The notes: generated by a model from the sequence alone, not told the origin. Shown: positions 25,954-35,897, counted from the first letter of the stretch. The stretch: 64,000 bases of DNA from Paraktedonobacter sp964250225 (GCA_964250225.1 CAXUEY010000004.1:1-64000); one strand, 5' to 3'. Numbers and translations are program-made.

Positions 25954-28900
25954 ATGCGTAAACAATCGGCTGATTCAATCAAGATCTCTGAAAAACATTC
26001 CATAGAGCAGCTTTCTTGCACTCAGGTAGAGTTACAGCTATTACATAGGAACTGGAATGCAACACAGCAGCAGTTTCCAAATCAATGTCTCCATCAGCAC
26101 TTTGAAATGCAAGTCGAGCGCACTCCCGAAGCCATCGCCCTGGTGTTTGAGGAGCAACAACTGACATATCGCGAACTCAACCAGCGCGCCAACCAACTGG
26201 CGCATTATCTACGAGCACAAGGAGTAGGGCCCGACACCCTGGTTGGTATTTGTATTGAACGCTCTCTTGAAATGGTTATCGGCTTGCTGGGCATCCTCAA
26301 AGCGGGGGGCGCCTATGTCCCTCTCGATCCGAGATATCCGCAGGAACGGTTGACTTTTATGCTTCGCGATTCCCAGATAGCGCTTCTGCTCACCTGGCAG
26401 GGCTTCTTTGAATGGAACTCGGGAGCCGATCTCCAGAACGTGCTACAGGGCGTACAGATTTTCTGCCTGGACACTCAATGGGATCAGCTAGCCCTGGCTA
26501 GCCAGGAGAATTTGCTGAACCTGACATGCCCGGCTAACCTGGCCTACATGATCTATACCTCAGGTTCAACTGGTAGGCCCAAAGGGGCTATGAATACACA
26601 CGCTGGTATTGGTAATCGCCTGTACTGGATGCAGAACGTCTATCATTTGACCGACGCCGACCGAGTTTTGCAGAAAACGCCGTTTAGTTTTGACGTCTCA
26701 GTGTGGGAATTTTTCTGGCCCTTGCTTGTTGGAGCATGTTTAGTTGTGGCTCAGCCGGAAGGACACCGCGACAGCGCGTACCTGATTTCTGTGATAGCAA
26801 GTCAACAAATCACTACGCTCCATTTTGTGCCTTCGATGTTGCGCGTTTTCCTGGAGGAACCGGGGTTGGAAACCTGCGCGAGTTTGCGCCAGGTTATTTG
26901 TAGCGGAGAAGCGCTGCCTTTCGATCTCCAGGAACGCTTCTTTGCCCGCAGTCAAGCAGTCTTGCTCAATCTTTATGGACCAACTGAGACGGCAATCGAG
27001 GTCACGTTCTGGGAATGCCAGCGGGCGAGCGATCTGCAAATGGTCCCAATAGGCCGCCCCATTGCCAATATGCAGATCTATTTGCTCGATGTGGCTGGTC
27101 AACCGGTGCCAGTGGGGGAGGTGGGTGAAATATATATTGGTGGGGTTGGCGTGGGGCGCGGCTATTTCCGGCGTCCAGATCTGACGGCAGAACGTTTTCT
27201 TCCCAACCCGTTTGGCTCGCAGCCAGGAGAGCGGCTCTATCGTACCGGGGATTTGGGGCGATACCTGCCAGATGGCAATGTGGAGTTTCAGGGAAGGCTG
27301 GACCATCAAGTGAAGATTCGCGGCTTTCGCATTGAATTGGGTGAGATCGAAACAGCTTTGGCTCAACATCCAGCTGTAGGGGAAGCTGCCGTCGTTGCCC
27401 GCGAGAATACAGGAACTGGCCAACATTTGGTTGCATACCTGGTAGCTAAACAGTCTCCCCTCCCATCCAGCTGGGAACTGCGTGCCTATTTGCATGGACG
27501 GCTTCCTGCCTACATGGTTCCCTCAGTTTTTGTGCTGCTGGAGGCACTCCCTCTCACTCCCAATGGCAAGATGGATCGCAAGGCGCTGCTCGCTCTTCAT
27601 GAACCGGAACAGGAAGTGAGGCGCGATTATGCAGCCCCTCGTACTTTCCTTGAAGAAGCGATCATTGGTATATGGAGCGAGGTCTTAGGGAAAAAACAGA
27701 TCGGTATCTATGATAACTTTTTTGAAATTGGCGGAGATTCTCTGCTTGCTACTCAGGTGCTGTCTCGCATTGCCGATGTTTCTCAGAGAAAATTGTCGCT
27801 TCGCCTGTTCTTCAATACACCTACCGTAGCTGGCCTCGCTGAACAGATTGAGAAGAGTGCCCAGACAGCTTCAGGGGTATCCACCTTCATTCTCCCAGCT
27901 GTTTCAGATGGAAGACCTCCCGCTCTTTCGGTGGCCCAACAGCGACTCTGGATGTTAGAACAACTGGCACCTGGTACTGCGATGTATACGCTCCCTCTGG
28001 CACTCCAGCTTATAGGGTCGCTCCATAGCATGGCTTTGGAGCAAAGTCTGAACGAAATTGTGCGACGCCACGGAGCCTTACGTACAAGCTTCCTGGTTGT
28101 GGATGGCCACCCCGTTCAAATGATTGTACCCACCCTCCACCTTGATCTTCAGCGCATCGATCTCTCTTGTCTATCAAAGGAGGAGCAGAGAACTGAAATA
28201 TCTCAACTCATGAGCCAGGAAGCAGAACAACCTTTCGATGTGAGTCGTGGCCCTCTGGTGCGCGCGCGCCTGCTCCAATTAGCACAACAGGAACATGTGC
28301 TTTTGTTCTGTATGCATCATCTTGTGGCAGATGGCTGGTCAATAGGGGTACTCCTACGCGAACTTATTGCGCTTTACCACGCGTATTCCCAGCGTCTCCC
28401 CTCGCCTCTTCCTGAACTATCTATCCAGTATGCTGACTTTGCTCTCTGGCAACGCGAGCGGTTAGTGGCAGGAATACTGGAGAAGCAGCTAGCCTACTGG
28501 AGAAAACAGCTCGCTGATGCTCCTACGTTGCTTCAGTTGCCAACCGATCATCCTCGCCCTGCTATACAGACGTTTCACGGTGCAACTGTCTCTTTTACCT
28601 TATCCCCGCAACTCACCCAGGCCTTGAAAACCCTCAGTCAGCAGCAGGGTGTTACCTTGTTTATGACGCTCCTGGCAGCCTTTCAGGTCTTACTCTTCCG
28701 ATACACTGGCCAGGAGGATATCGTGATAGGAACGCCGATTGCAGGTCGGACTCACCGGCAGACTGAAGACCTCATTGGCTTCTTCGTCAATACCCTGGTG
28801 CTACGCACTGACCTTTCCGGGAATCCCAGCTTCCGTAGCCTGCTCAAAAGAGTGAGAGAAGTGGCTTTAGATGCATATGCCCATCAGGACGTACCCTTCG

Positions 28901-31164
28901 AGCGACTGGTAGAAGAGTTGCAGCCAGCACGAGATCTGAGCCACAATCCACTCTTCCAGATCCTCTTCGTTTTGCAAAATGCTCCCCTAAGAATTGCGGA
29001 GCTTCCAGATTTGAAGGTAGATCCCCTTCGTATCGCGAGAAAAACGGTTCAGTTCGATCTTACACTCGATCTTACCGAAACGCCACAGGGATTGGAGGGA
29101 TGTTTTGAGTACAGGACGGATTTGTTCGAAGCAGCTACCATGCAGCGCATGGGCGCCCATTTACATATGCTCTTTGAGAGCATGTGTCACAACCCAGATT
29201 GCGAAATAGGCAAAATCGCGTTTATGAGTACGAATGAGCGCCGTCAACTCCTGGTTGAATGGAATACTACCCGGGTTGATTACGCAATGGAGCGATGTAC
29301 CCATCAGCTCTTTGAAGCACAGGCGGAACGTATTCCTGAGGCCCTGGCCCTGATCTTTGAGGAAAAATGCCTCACCTATTACGAACTCAACCATAAAGCG
29401 AATCAACTGGCTCATTACTTACGAATACTAGGGGTGGGGCCAGAGGTGCTGGTGGGTATCTGTGTGGAGCGCTCGATAGAGATGGTGGTAGGCTTGCTCG
29501 CTGTGCTCAAAGCAGGAGGAGCCTATGTGCCATTGGACCCGGCCTATCCCAAAGACCGCCTGGCATATATGTTGCAAGATAGTCAGGTAGCTGTTCTGCT
29601 GACCCAGAAACGGCTGGTAGCGCAACTTCCTGCGCATCAAGCCAGCCTGGTGTGCTTGGATGCCGACTGGCGCCGTATCGCAGAGCAAACTGGCACAAAT
29701 ATGCATAGTGAAGCTACATTGGAAAACGCAGCCTATGTCATCTATACCTCTGGCTCGACTGGCAAACCAAAGGGGGTGGTCGTTCAACATAACTCACTTC
29801 TACAGCTCATTTTCGCGTATCACGAAGCGTTTGGCGTTACCTCGGACGATAAGATGACCCAACTCGCAGGTCTGAGCTTTGATGCAACGGCTCTGGAGAT
29901 ATGGCCCTGTTTGACAGCAGGCGCGGAACTGTATCTGGCAGAAGAAGAGGTACGGCTCTCTCCAACTGCGCTGGTCCTCTGGTTGGCCAAACGGGGTATC
30001 ACTATCAGTTTCTTACCAACGGCGTTAGTTGATATGATAGTGACGCGCCCCTGGGCTGAAGGGAGTCGGTTGCGTTTGATGCTTACAGGGGGAGATCAGC
30101 TTCATCACGCCCCTGCTAAGGAGGCTCCATTTGCGTTGGTTAATATGTATGGCCCAACGGAGAACACTATTGTGGCAACCTGGGCGGTTATCCCACCAGA
30201 CCAGCAGGAGGAGCGTTTACCGGTAATTGGACGAGCCATAGCTAATACCCAGGTGTATGTGCTCAGCCAGGCTGGTGAGCCTCAGCCTATCGGGGTACCA
30301 GGAGAGCTTTTTCTGGGAGGACTCAATCTCGCGCGAGCTTATCTGAATTGTCCCGATCTGACGGCAGAGAGCTTTCTACCAGATCCATTTAGCGGACGAA
30401 TAGGGGCGCGCCTCTATCGCACCGGCGATATTGTACGTGCTCTGCCAGATGGCAATCTGGAATTTCTTGGACGGCGCGATCACCAGGTCAAGATCCGGGG
30501 ATTTCGTATTGAGTTAGGAGAGATCGAATCCGCCCTTGTTCAGCATCCAGCCGTGCAAGAAGTAGCTATAGATGTGAAAAAAGATCAAGCTGGAGATAAA
30601 TGTCTTGTGGCTTATCTAGTAGTAGAGCGGTTAGCAGCCCTGACTTCCCGTGAATTGCGTAGATATTTGCAGGAGCGGCTGCCTGACTATATGCTTCCGT
30701 CTGCTTTTGTGCTGTTGGATGCTTTGCCTCTCACGGCCAATGGTAAGGTGAATCGCTCCCTGCTTCCAGAACCTCAATTTGAGAGAACACAACAGGATGC
30801 GTTGTTCGTTGCTCCCCGTGATTTGGTTGAGAGCGCACTCGGAGAAATCTGGGCGCAAGTTCTTGGCATAGCTCAAATCAGCATTCATGATAATTTCTTC
30901 GAAATGGGGGGGCATTCTCTGCTTGCTACCCAGGTGGTGTCCCGTATCCGAGACATCTTCGACGTAGACATACCTGTGCGCAGCCTTTTTGAAACACCTA
31001 CTATCGCCTCCCTGGCCCCAACAATAGCGCAGAGGCATGCCTGGGAAACAGACAATGAAGCGTTCCTTCAACTTTTAGTAGAGCTAGAGGAGCTGTCCGA
31101 GGAGGAAGTAAGGACCGTACTTGCTCATGAAATGCCTCTAACTGACAAGGAGCAGATCTCATGA
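25954..31164 (+). CDS. Two-module NRPS, A-PCP-C-A-PCP, first module predicted for serine
   Basis: The 1736-residue synthetase starts with a linker (LLHRNWNAT) and no condensation domain, so module 1 is an initiator. A1 covers about 45-555, PCP1 about 570-640 (serine in FFEIGGDSLLATQ), and the condensation domain about 650-1090 (MHHLVADGWSIG). A2 covers about 1105-1610 and PCP2 about 1625-1700 (FFEMGGHSLLATQ). Hand-read pocket codes are DVWHISLIEK for A1, close to the serine code DVWHLSLIDK, and DALSMTMIVK for A2, which I cannot assign; it looks uncharged. Start 25954 follows CTGGAGGACG and is preferred to 25819. It follows kinase 2 by about 100 bases and overlaps the next gene by 4. No epimerase, methyltransferase or thioesterase domain is present. 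Confidence 0.93.
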   Translation: MRKQSADSIKISEKHSIEQLSCTQVELQLLHRNWNATQQQFPNQCLHQHFEMQVERTPEAIALVFEEQQLTYRELNQRANQLAHYLRAQGVGPDTLVGICIERSLEMVIGLLGILKAGGAYVPLDPRYPQERLTFMLRDSQIALLLTWQGFFEWNSGADLQNVLQGVQIFCLDTQWDQLALASQENLLNLTCPANLAYMIYTSGSTGRPKGAMNTHAGIGNRLYWMQNVYHLTDADRVLQKTPFSFDVSVWEFFWPLLVGACLVVAQPEGHRDSAYLISVIASQQITTLHFVPSMLRVFLEEPGLETCASLRQVICSGEALPFDLQERFFARSQAVLLNLYGPTETAIEVTFWECQRASDLQMVPIGRPIANMQIYLLDVAGQPVPVGEVGEIYIGGVGVGRGYFRRPDLTAERFLPNPFGSQPGERLYRTGDLGRYLPDGNVEFQGRLDHQVKIRGFRIELGEIETALAQHPAVGEAAVVARENTGTGQHLVAYLVAKQSPLPSSWELRAYLHGRLPAYMVPSVFVLLEALPLTPNGKMDRKALLALHEPEQEVRRDYAAPRTFLEEAIIGIWSEVLGKKQIGIYDNFFEIGGDSLLATQVLSRIADVSQRKLSLRLFFNTPTVAGLAEQIEKSAQTASGVSTFILPAVSDGRPPALSVAQQRLWMLEQLAPGTAMYTLPLALQLIGSLHSMALEQSLNEIVRRHGALRTSFLVVDGHPVQMIVPTLHLDLQRIDLSCLSKEEQRTEISQLMSQEAEQPFDVSRGPLVRARLLQLAQQEHVLLFCMHHLVADGWSIGVLLRELIALYHAYSQRLPSPLPELSIQYADFALWQRERLVAGILEKQLAYWRKQLADAPTLLQLPTDHPRPAIQTFHGATVSFTLSPQLTQALKTLSQQQGVTLFMTLLAAFQVLLFRYTGQEDIVIGTPIAGRTHRQTEDLIGFFVNTLVLRTDLSGNPSFRSLLKRVREVALDAYAHQDVPFERLVEELQPARDLSHNPLFQILFVLQNAPLRIAELPDLKVDPLRIARKTVQFDLTLDLTETPQGLEGCFEYRTDLFEAATMQRMGAHLHMLFESMCHNPDCEIGKIAFMSTNERRQLLVEWNTTRVDYAMERCTHQLFEAQAERIPEALALIFEEKCLTYYELNHKANQLAHYLRILGVGPEVLVGICVERSIEMVVGLLAVLKAGGAYVPLDPAYPKDRLAYMLQDSQVAVLLTQKRLVAQLPAHQASLVCLDADWRRIAEQTGTNMHSEATLENAAYVIYTSGSTGKPKGVVVQHNSLLQLIFAYHEAFGVTSDDKMTQLAGLSFDATALEIWPCLTAGAELYLAEEEVRLSPTALVLWLAKRGITISFLPTALVDMIVTRPWAEGSRLRLMLTGGDQLHHAPAKEAPFALVNMYGPTENTIVATWAVIPPDQQEERLPVIGRAIANTQVYVLSQAGEPQPIGVPGELFLGGLNLARAYLNCPDLTAESFLPDPFSGRIGARLYRTGDIVRALPDGNLEFLGRRDHQVKIRGFRIELGEIESALVQHPAVQEVAIDVKKDQAGDKCLVAYLVVERLAALTSRELRRYLQERLPDYMLPSAFVLLDALPLTANGKVNRSLLPEPQFERTQQDALFVAPRDLVESALGEIWAQVLGIAQISIHDNFFEMGGHSLLATQVVSRIRDIFDVDIPVRSLFETPTIASLAPTIAQRHAWETDNEAFLQLLVELEELSEEEVRTVLAHEMPLTDKEQIS

Positions 31165-32594
31165 GCGATCTTTCTCAGCGTATCGCGGCTCTTTCTACCG
31201 AGAAGCGTGCATTCTTACTTCAACGGCTTCAACAACAAGAACACAAGCTTCGTTTGCCTCTTGTACGCAAGATACATGAAGGGATGGCACCTCTTTCACT
31301 AGCGCAACAGCGGCTGTGGCTATTGGAACAGTTGGCACCAGAAACTGCCGCGTATACCATCCCTTTGGCTTTCCAATTCAAGGGGCCACTTCATATCACG
31401 GCTTTAGAACAGAGCTTGAATGAAATCATTCGGCGCCACGAAATTCTACGTACAAGCTTTGCCCTGGTGGGCAACCGCCCGGCCCAAATAATTGCGCCAG
31501 ACCACCAGCTTGAGTTTGCCCGAACCGATTTACAGGAGATCTGCGGTGACGAACGAGAGCATTACGTACATCGACTCATGAATCAGGAGGCCAGGTATGT
31601 TTTTGACCTTCGTCAAAGCCCACTCATACATGTACATCTTTTGCGGATGGCAGAACAGGAACATATTCTGCTCTTGAATATGCATCATCTTGTGTCAGAT
31701 GGTTGGTCGGTCGGCGTCTTGTGGCACGAACTCACCGTCCTCTATCACGCTTTTCTACACAGTCAACCCTCACCCCTGCCGCCGCTGGCTATCCAATACG
31801 CTGACTTCGCCCGTTGGCAACACGAGAGGCTCGCCGCTGGCTTCCTGCAGCCCCAGCTTGCTTATTGGAAGCATCAGCTCATCGGCGCTCCGACTTTGCT
31901 TCAGCTCCCTACCGACCACCCCCGCCCAACTCGACAAACCTTCCACGGGGCAAGTGTTCCGGTGTGCGTCTCTGCACCCCTGACTGATGCCTTGAAACAC
32001 CTGGGCCAGCAGCAGGGCGTCACCCTGTTTATGATCCTATTGGCTGCCTTCCAGGTGCTTCTCTCAGGCTACAGTGGCCAACAAGATCTCATGGTGGGCA
32101 CTCCAATTGCTGGCCGAACCCAGCGGCAGACCGAAGACCTCATCGGTTTTTTTGTGAATACGCTGGTGTTGCGCACCGATCTCTCTGGCGACCCGCGTTT
32201 CTCGGAGCTGCTCAGCCGTGTCCGAGATGTCGCGTTGGAGGCCTACGCCCATCAGGAGGCGCCGTTTGAGCGCATTGTTGAAGAGGTGTTGCCCAGACGA
32301 GACCTCAGCCATAATCCCCTTTTTCAAGTCATGTTCGCCCTGCAAAATGCTCCTCTGAAGGCGGCTGATTTGCCAGGTTTGCAAGTACAACCTCTTGTGA
32401 TAGAAAGTACCATTGCCCAGTTCGACCTCACGCTCGATCTCAGCGAAACACCGCAGGGACTGGTGGGATGTCTCGAGTACAATACCGATTTATTTGAGGC
32501 TGCTACAATTACGCGTATGGCAGGCTACCTGCAAGCGCTGTTAGCAACTATTAGCAATGATCCAGATCAGCCTATCAGCATGTTGGCTTGTTGA
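31161..32594 (+). CDS. Stand-alone terminal NRPS condensation domain
   Basis: The 477-residue protein has a short docking-like N-terminus (SDLSQRIAALSTEKRAFLLQ) and one complete condensation domain. Landmarks are LSLAQQRLWLLEQLAP, MHHLVSDGWSVGVLWHEL near residue 175, VGTPIAGRTQRQTEDLIGFF and LSHNPLFQVMFALQN. The frame ends right after the domain, where a module would continue into an adenylation linker. It overlaps the upstream NRPS stop by 4 bases. With no thioesterase or reductase in the line, it may release the peptide by condensing it with a free amine, for instance the aminocyclitol. A truncated larger NRPS is the alternative. Confidence 0.9.
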   Translation: MSDLSQRIAALSTEKRAFLLQRLQQQEHKLRLPLVRKIHEGMAPLSLAQQRLWLLEQLAPETAAYTIPLAFQFKGPLHITALEQSLNEIIRRHEILRTSFALVGNRPAQIIAPDHQLEFARTDLQEICGDEREHYVHRLMNQEARYVFDLRQSPLIHVHLLRMAEQEHILLLNMHHLVSDGWSVGVLWHELTVLYHAFLHSQPSPLPPLAIQYADFARWQHERLAAGFLQPQLAYWKHQLIGAPTLLQLPTDHPRPTRQTFHGASVPVCVSAPLTDALKHLGQQQGVTLFMILLAAFQVLLSGYSGQQDLMVGTPIAGRTQRQTEDLIGFFVNTLVLRTDLSGDPRFSELLSRVRDVALEAYAHQEAPFERIVEEVLPRRDLSHNPLFQVMFALQNAPLKAADLPGLQVQPLVIESTIAQFDLTLDLSETPQGLVGCLEYNTDLFEAATITRMAGYLQALLATISNDPDQPISMLAC

Positions 32595-32888
32595 TCTCCC
32601 ATTTTTGCGGAACACGAGGAATGAAAAATGAATGGCTCACTATTCACCACATTTTTAATGTGACAATCTATACATTTGTCTCCTTGCATAGATAAAATGC
32701 TATTCCAGTGCTTTGGTTCCTCTATTGTAGAGTGTGGAGATGCATACCGTCAAGGCACGCGGAGAATTTGACCTGATGTGTTTTAATAGAGATACAGGCA
32801 GAAATGCGCAAAAATGCAATGTGGCTGAGCGCGAGATGGACGGGGCGCGGCTGGCTCGTCCCAGACATGATGAAAGAAGGAACAGGCC
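32595..32888. other. Intergenic region between NRPS and homoserine dehydrogenase
   Basis: About 290 bases with no recognisable gene and no clear terminator for the NRPS operon. A possible promoter near its right end is listed separately. No remnant of an adenylation domain is seen, which argues against recent decay of a longer NRPS here. Confidence 0.45.
32768..32796 (+). promoter_or_regulatory. Possible sigma-70-type promoter for homoserine dehydrogenase gene
   Basis: TTGACC (32768-32773) and GATACA (32791-32796) are separated by 17 bases and lie about 92 bases before the start codon. The -35 is good, the -10 poor, so this is tentative. Confidence 0.3.
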
Positions 32889-33917
32889 ATGATGAAAACA
32901 GTGCGACTTGCGCTGGCGGGCTTTGGCGTGGTGGGACGCGGCTTTGTGGAGTTGCTGGACCGCAAACAGGAGTATTTGCGTCAGCATTTTGAGATCGATG
33001 CGCGCCTGGTGGGTGTGGGCAACGCCAGCAGCGGCTTTATTTATCACGAAGATGGGCTGGATATTCCTACCGTGCTCGCACTGGGGGCTGCGCGGCGCCC
33101 CCTGAGCGAGTATGAGCACGCCCGCCATCGAGAGAGCATTCTGGAGGGCTTGCAGGTGGCCGACGCGCGCGTCCTGGTTGAGGCCACGCCCACCAACCTG
33201 CGCGATGCCGAACCGGGTCTGAGCCATGTCAGGACCGCTCTGCATTTGAGGATGCACGTTGTTACCGCCAACAAGGGACCGGGCGCGCTGGCAGGTGTGG
33301 AACTGCTCGCCCTGGCTCGGCAGCAGGGGGTGCAGTTGCGTATGGAATCCAGCGTGATGGCTGGTACGCCTGTCATCAGCACGATTCTGGAGGGTATGGC
33401 GGGAGCGCAGGTGCAGGCGGTGCGCGGCATCATCAACGGCACAACCAACTACATCCTCAGCGCGATGGCAGAGGGTCGCGAATATGCCGATGTGCTGGCG
33501 GAGGCGCAGGCGATGGGTTGCGCTGAGACCGATCCTACCGCCGATGTCGAGGGCTATGATGCGGTTGCTAAAACACTCATCCTGGCCGCACTGGTCTTCA
33601 ATCAGCCACTCAAGCCGGAGCAGGTTGCGCGCCAGGGTATCACCGCGCTCAGTGTCACCGAGATGCATCAGGCCGCCAGCGAAGGGAAACGTATCAAGCT
33701 CATCGCCTCACTGCAACGCAACGGCGAGCAACTAGAGGCAAGCGTCACCCCGCAATCCTTGCCGCTGAGCGACCCCCTGGCCCGCGTGGATGGTATCACC
33801 AACGCTCTGAGCATCCAGTCCGACACCCTCTCCGGAGTCACCATCATCGGTCCAGCCGCTGGTGGCATCGTCACTGCCCAGGGCATGCTCGCCGATGTCA
33901 TCGCCTGCGCCCGCTAA
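32889..33917 (+). CDS. hom: Homoserine dehydrogenase, short form
   Basis: The 342-residue enzyme reduces aspartate semialdehyde to homoserine for threonine, methionine and isoleucine synthesis. It has the NAD(P) motif LALAGFGVVGRGFVELL, VTANKGPGAL, and the catalytic region GIINGTTNYILSAM followed by DPTADVEGYDAVAK. It lacks the C-terminal ACT domain of the long forms, so threonine feedback through that domain is not expected. GAAGGAACAGGCC precedes the ATG. It ends just before a sequence gap, and its link to the biosynthetic cluster upstream is only positional. Confidence 0.93.
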   Translation: MMKTVRLALAGFGVVGRGFVELLDRKQEYLRQHFEIDARLVGVGNASSGFIYHEDGLDIPTVLALGAARRPLSEYEHARHRESILEGLQVADARVLVEATPTNLRDAEPGLSHVRTALHLRMHVVTANKGPGALAGVELLALARQQGVQLRMESSVMAGTPVISTILEGMAGAQVQAVRGIINGTTNYILSAMAEGREYADVLAEAQAMGCAETDPTADVEGYDAVAKTLILAALVFNQPLKPEQVARQGITALSVTEMHQAASEGKRIKLIASLQRNGEQLEASVTPQSLPLSDPLARVDGITNALSIQSDTLSGVTIIGPAAGGIVTAQGMLADVIACAR

Positions 33918-34089
33918 CTTTTTTTTCAGCATTTTTGTGGGGGGGTTGGGGGGGGGGAAGCCCCGAAGAGCCAACAAAAAAAGATTTTTTTTTTATATAA
34001 AAGANNNNNNNNNNCTAATTATTATGTCTCCTCATCCGCCGCGCCCGCCCCCCCCCCCCCCCCCCCCCCCCCCCCACAAAAATGCTGTT
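33918..34089. other. Scaffold gap with flanking homopolymers
   Basis: Ten N (34005-34014) mark an assembly gap of unknown true size. The left flank has G-runs (about 33941-33958) and long A/T runs, and the right flank an almost pure C-run of roughly 30 bases (34047-34076). Such one-base tracts at contig ends are typical of sequencing or assembly artefacts. No gene or signal should be read across this stretch. Confidence 0.92.
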
Positions 34090-35697
34090 TTATTTTCCCT
34101 CTCTACGAGCTTTTTCCATTTCTCTGAGATCGCGGCGCAGAATCTTCCCCGAAGCATTCTTGGGGATCGCCGTCACAATCTCCACCAGATGAACCTTCTT
34201 ATAGCCAGCGAGTTTCCCATTGGCGAAGGTGATGATCTCGTCGGGCGTGGCTGTGTGGTTGGGGCGCAGCACAACAAAGCCTTTAGGCACTTCGCCCGCC
34301 TCTTCATCGGGGACGCCGATGACGGCGGAGTCCATCACGGAGGGATGCTCCATCAACAACGCCTCTATCTCGGCAGGGGCGATGCCAAAGCCCTTGTACT
34401 TAATCATCTCTTTCTTGCGGTCCACGATATAGGTGAATCCATTTGCATCGACATGGCCAATATCACCAGTGTAGAGCCAGCCGTTGCGCAGCGATTGCGC
34501 GTTAGACTCCGGTGCCTTCCAGTAGCCCTGCATGACCTGGGGGCCGCTGATAATGATCTCGCCGTCCTCGCCGGGAGGCAGTTCGCGCTCACCAGTTTCG
34601 ATATCGACGATTTTCTGGAACGTGTTGTTGACCGGCAGACCCACGCTTGACGGGCGTACCAGGGCTGTATTTTTGGGTTGGGCGTGTGTGAGAGGCGAGG
34701 TCTCGGTCAGGCCGTAACCCTGCACGACCTGCAGACCGGTTTTCTCTTCCAGACGGCGCGCGGGGTCCAGCGGCAGGGGGGCGGCGCCTGAGAAGACATA
34801 CTCCACCGTTTTCATCTTGTTCAGGTCCACAGGCGCGTTGGCCAGGGCCACAATGATTGGGGGTACCGCAAAATAGTAAGTCACGCCATACGTTGCGCAC
34901 ATCTCCAACGACTGCACGAGGTCGAAGCGTTCCATCAAGACCTGTGTGCCTCCGCAGGCCAGGAAGCCTCCGGTGAGCATGACGCCATAGATATGATAGA
35001 ACGGCAGGAAGATTAGCGCCACGTCGTTGATATCAGCTTGCAAGGCGGTGATGAATTGCAGGTTGTTCGCGACCAGGTTGCGGTGTGTGAGCATCACACC
35101 TTTGGGCAGGCCAGTTGTGCCGGACGAGTAGGGCAGCGCTACCAGATCGTCGCTGCGGATCTCGACTTTGGGCGGCAGTTCAGGCGAGGATGTGCGCAGC
35201 AGTTTCGCCCACGGGATCGCCTGTGGCATATCCTCAGGCACGCTCTCACCGGTCACGATGATATGTTTGAGATTAGGAAGAGACTTCTGGCTGAGCACCA
35301 CTTGCAGGAGCGGTAGGAGTTCGCGCTGGATAAGGATCGCGCTGGCCTCGGCGTTCTCCAACTGATAGCCGACCTCGCGCTCTTTGTAGGCCGGGTTCAT
35401 CGGGCTGGAGATCAGGCCGATGCTGGCGGCAGCGATAAAAGTGACGGTATACTCTGGACGATTGGTGGTCAGGAGACAGATTTTCTCACCTTTGCGCAGA
35501 CCGAGGTTGTAGAGACCATTGGCGAGAGCGTTGACCATCGAAATCATCTCGCGATAGGTGAACGAGAGATTGTGATAGACCATCGCGGTCCGGTCAGGCA
35601 CGCGCGTGGCGGCCATACGCAGGAGGTAGTCATACGGTACATCAGGAAAGGTGAGTGGCGGACGGAAGAGTTCGGGTGAAACCATGTTTTCAGACAT
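34090..35697 (-). CDS. AMP-dependent acyl-CoA synthetase (4-coumarate/fatty acid-CoA ligase family)
   Basis: The 535-residue ANL-superfamily ligase activates a carboxylic acid as acyl-AMP and then acyl-CoA. Motifs are the P-loop LPYSSGTTGLPKGVMLTH, YGLTETSPLTH, YTGDIGHVDANGF, DRKKEMIKYKGFGIAPAEIE, and the catalytic lysine in NASGKILRRDLR. The length is normal. ATG at 35697 has AAAGGACT upstream. There is no carrier domain, so it is not an NRPS part. It stands alone on the minus strand beside the gap. The substrate is unknown; medium/long-chain fatty acids or aryl acids are typical for this branch. Confidence 0.9.
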   Translation of the reverse strand: MSENMVSPELFRPPLTFPDVPYDYLLRMAATRVPDRTAMVYHNLSFTYREMISMVNALANGLYNLGLRKGEKICLLTTNRPEYTVTFIAAASIGLISSPMNPAYKEREVGYQLENAEASAILIQRELLPLLQVVLSQKSLPNLKHIIVTGESVPEDMPQAIPWAKLLRTSSPELPPKVEIRSDDLVALPYSSGTTGLPKGVMLTHRNLVANNLQFITALQADINDVALIFLPFYHIYGVMLTGGFLACGGTQVLMERFDLVQSLEMCATYGVTYYFAVPPIIVALANAPVDLNKMKTVEYVFSGAAPLPLDPARRLEEKTGLQVVQGYGLTETSPLTHAQPKNTALVRPSSVGLPVNNTFQKIVDIETGERELPPGEDGEIIISGPQVMQGYWKAPESNAQSLRNGWLYTGDIGHVDANGFTYIVDRKKEMIKYKGFGIAPAEIEALLMEHPSVMDSAVIGVPDEEAGEVPKGFVVLRPNHTATPDEIITFANGKLAGYKKVHLVEIVTAIPKNASGKILRRDLREMEKARREGK

Positions 35698-35832
35698 AGC
35701 CGGAGTCCTTTCTGACTCAACTGTGAGTACTGCCGACGTTATTGATGTGTAGAATACTCCATTCTTCCCTCCGAGGTCAAGAAAAACTGGCTATCTGTCA
35801 TTTTTGGGGAGAAATGTATGCATAATGACCTG

Positions 35833-35877
35833 AAAAAAGAAGAGAGGGCACGCGCCGCCAGCCCTCTCTTCTTTTTT
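35833..35877 (-). terminator. Rho-independent terminator after the peptide-binding lipoprotein gene
   Basis: A perfect 17-base inverted repeat (35833-35849 with 35861-35877; core AGAAGAGAGGGC / GCCCTCTCTTCT) has an 11-base loop and runs of A and T on either side. It therefore gives a U-tract in both directions. It sits just past the stop of the minus-strand lipoprotein gene. Confidence 0.9.
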
Positions 35878-35897
35878 CGTATAGCCGGTATTCCTGC

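Noticed and set aside
32589..32888. Remnant adenylation domain after the terminal condensation domain
   Set aside because: The spacer has no adenylation motifs in any frame and the C domain ends cleanly.
32700..33668. 322-codon minus-strand frame opposite homoserine dehydrogenase
   Set aside because: It is the mirror of a strongly conserved gene, has no family motif and ends in low-complexity text.
33862..34650. Plus-strand open frame crossing the N gap, antisense to the acyl-CoA synthetase
   Set aside because: It runs through ten N and homopolymers and its remainder is the complement of a well-supported gene.
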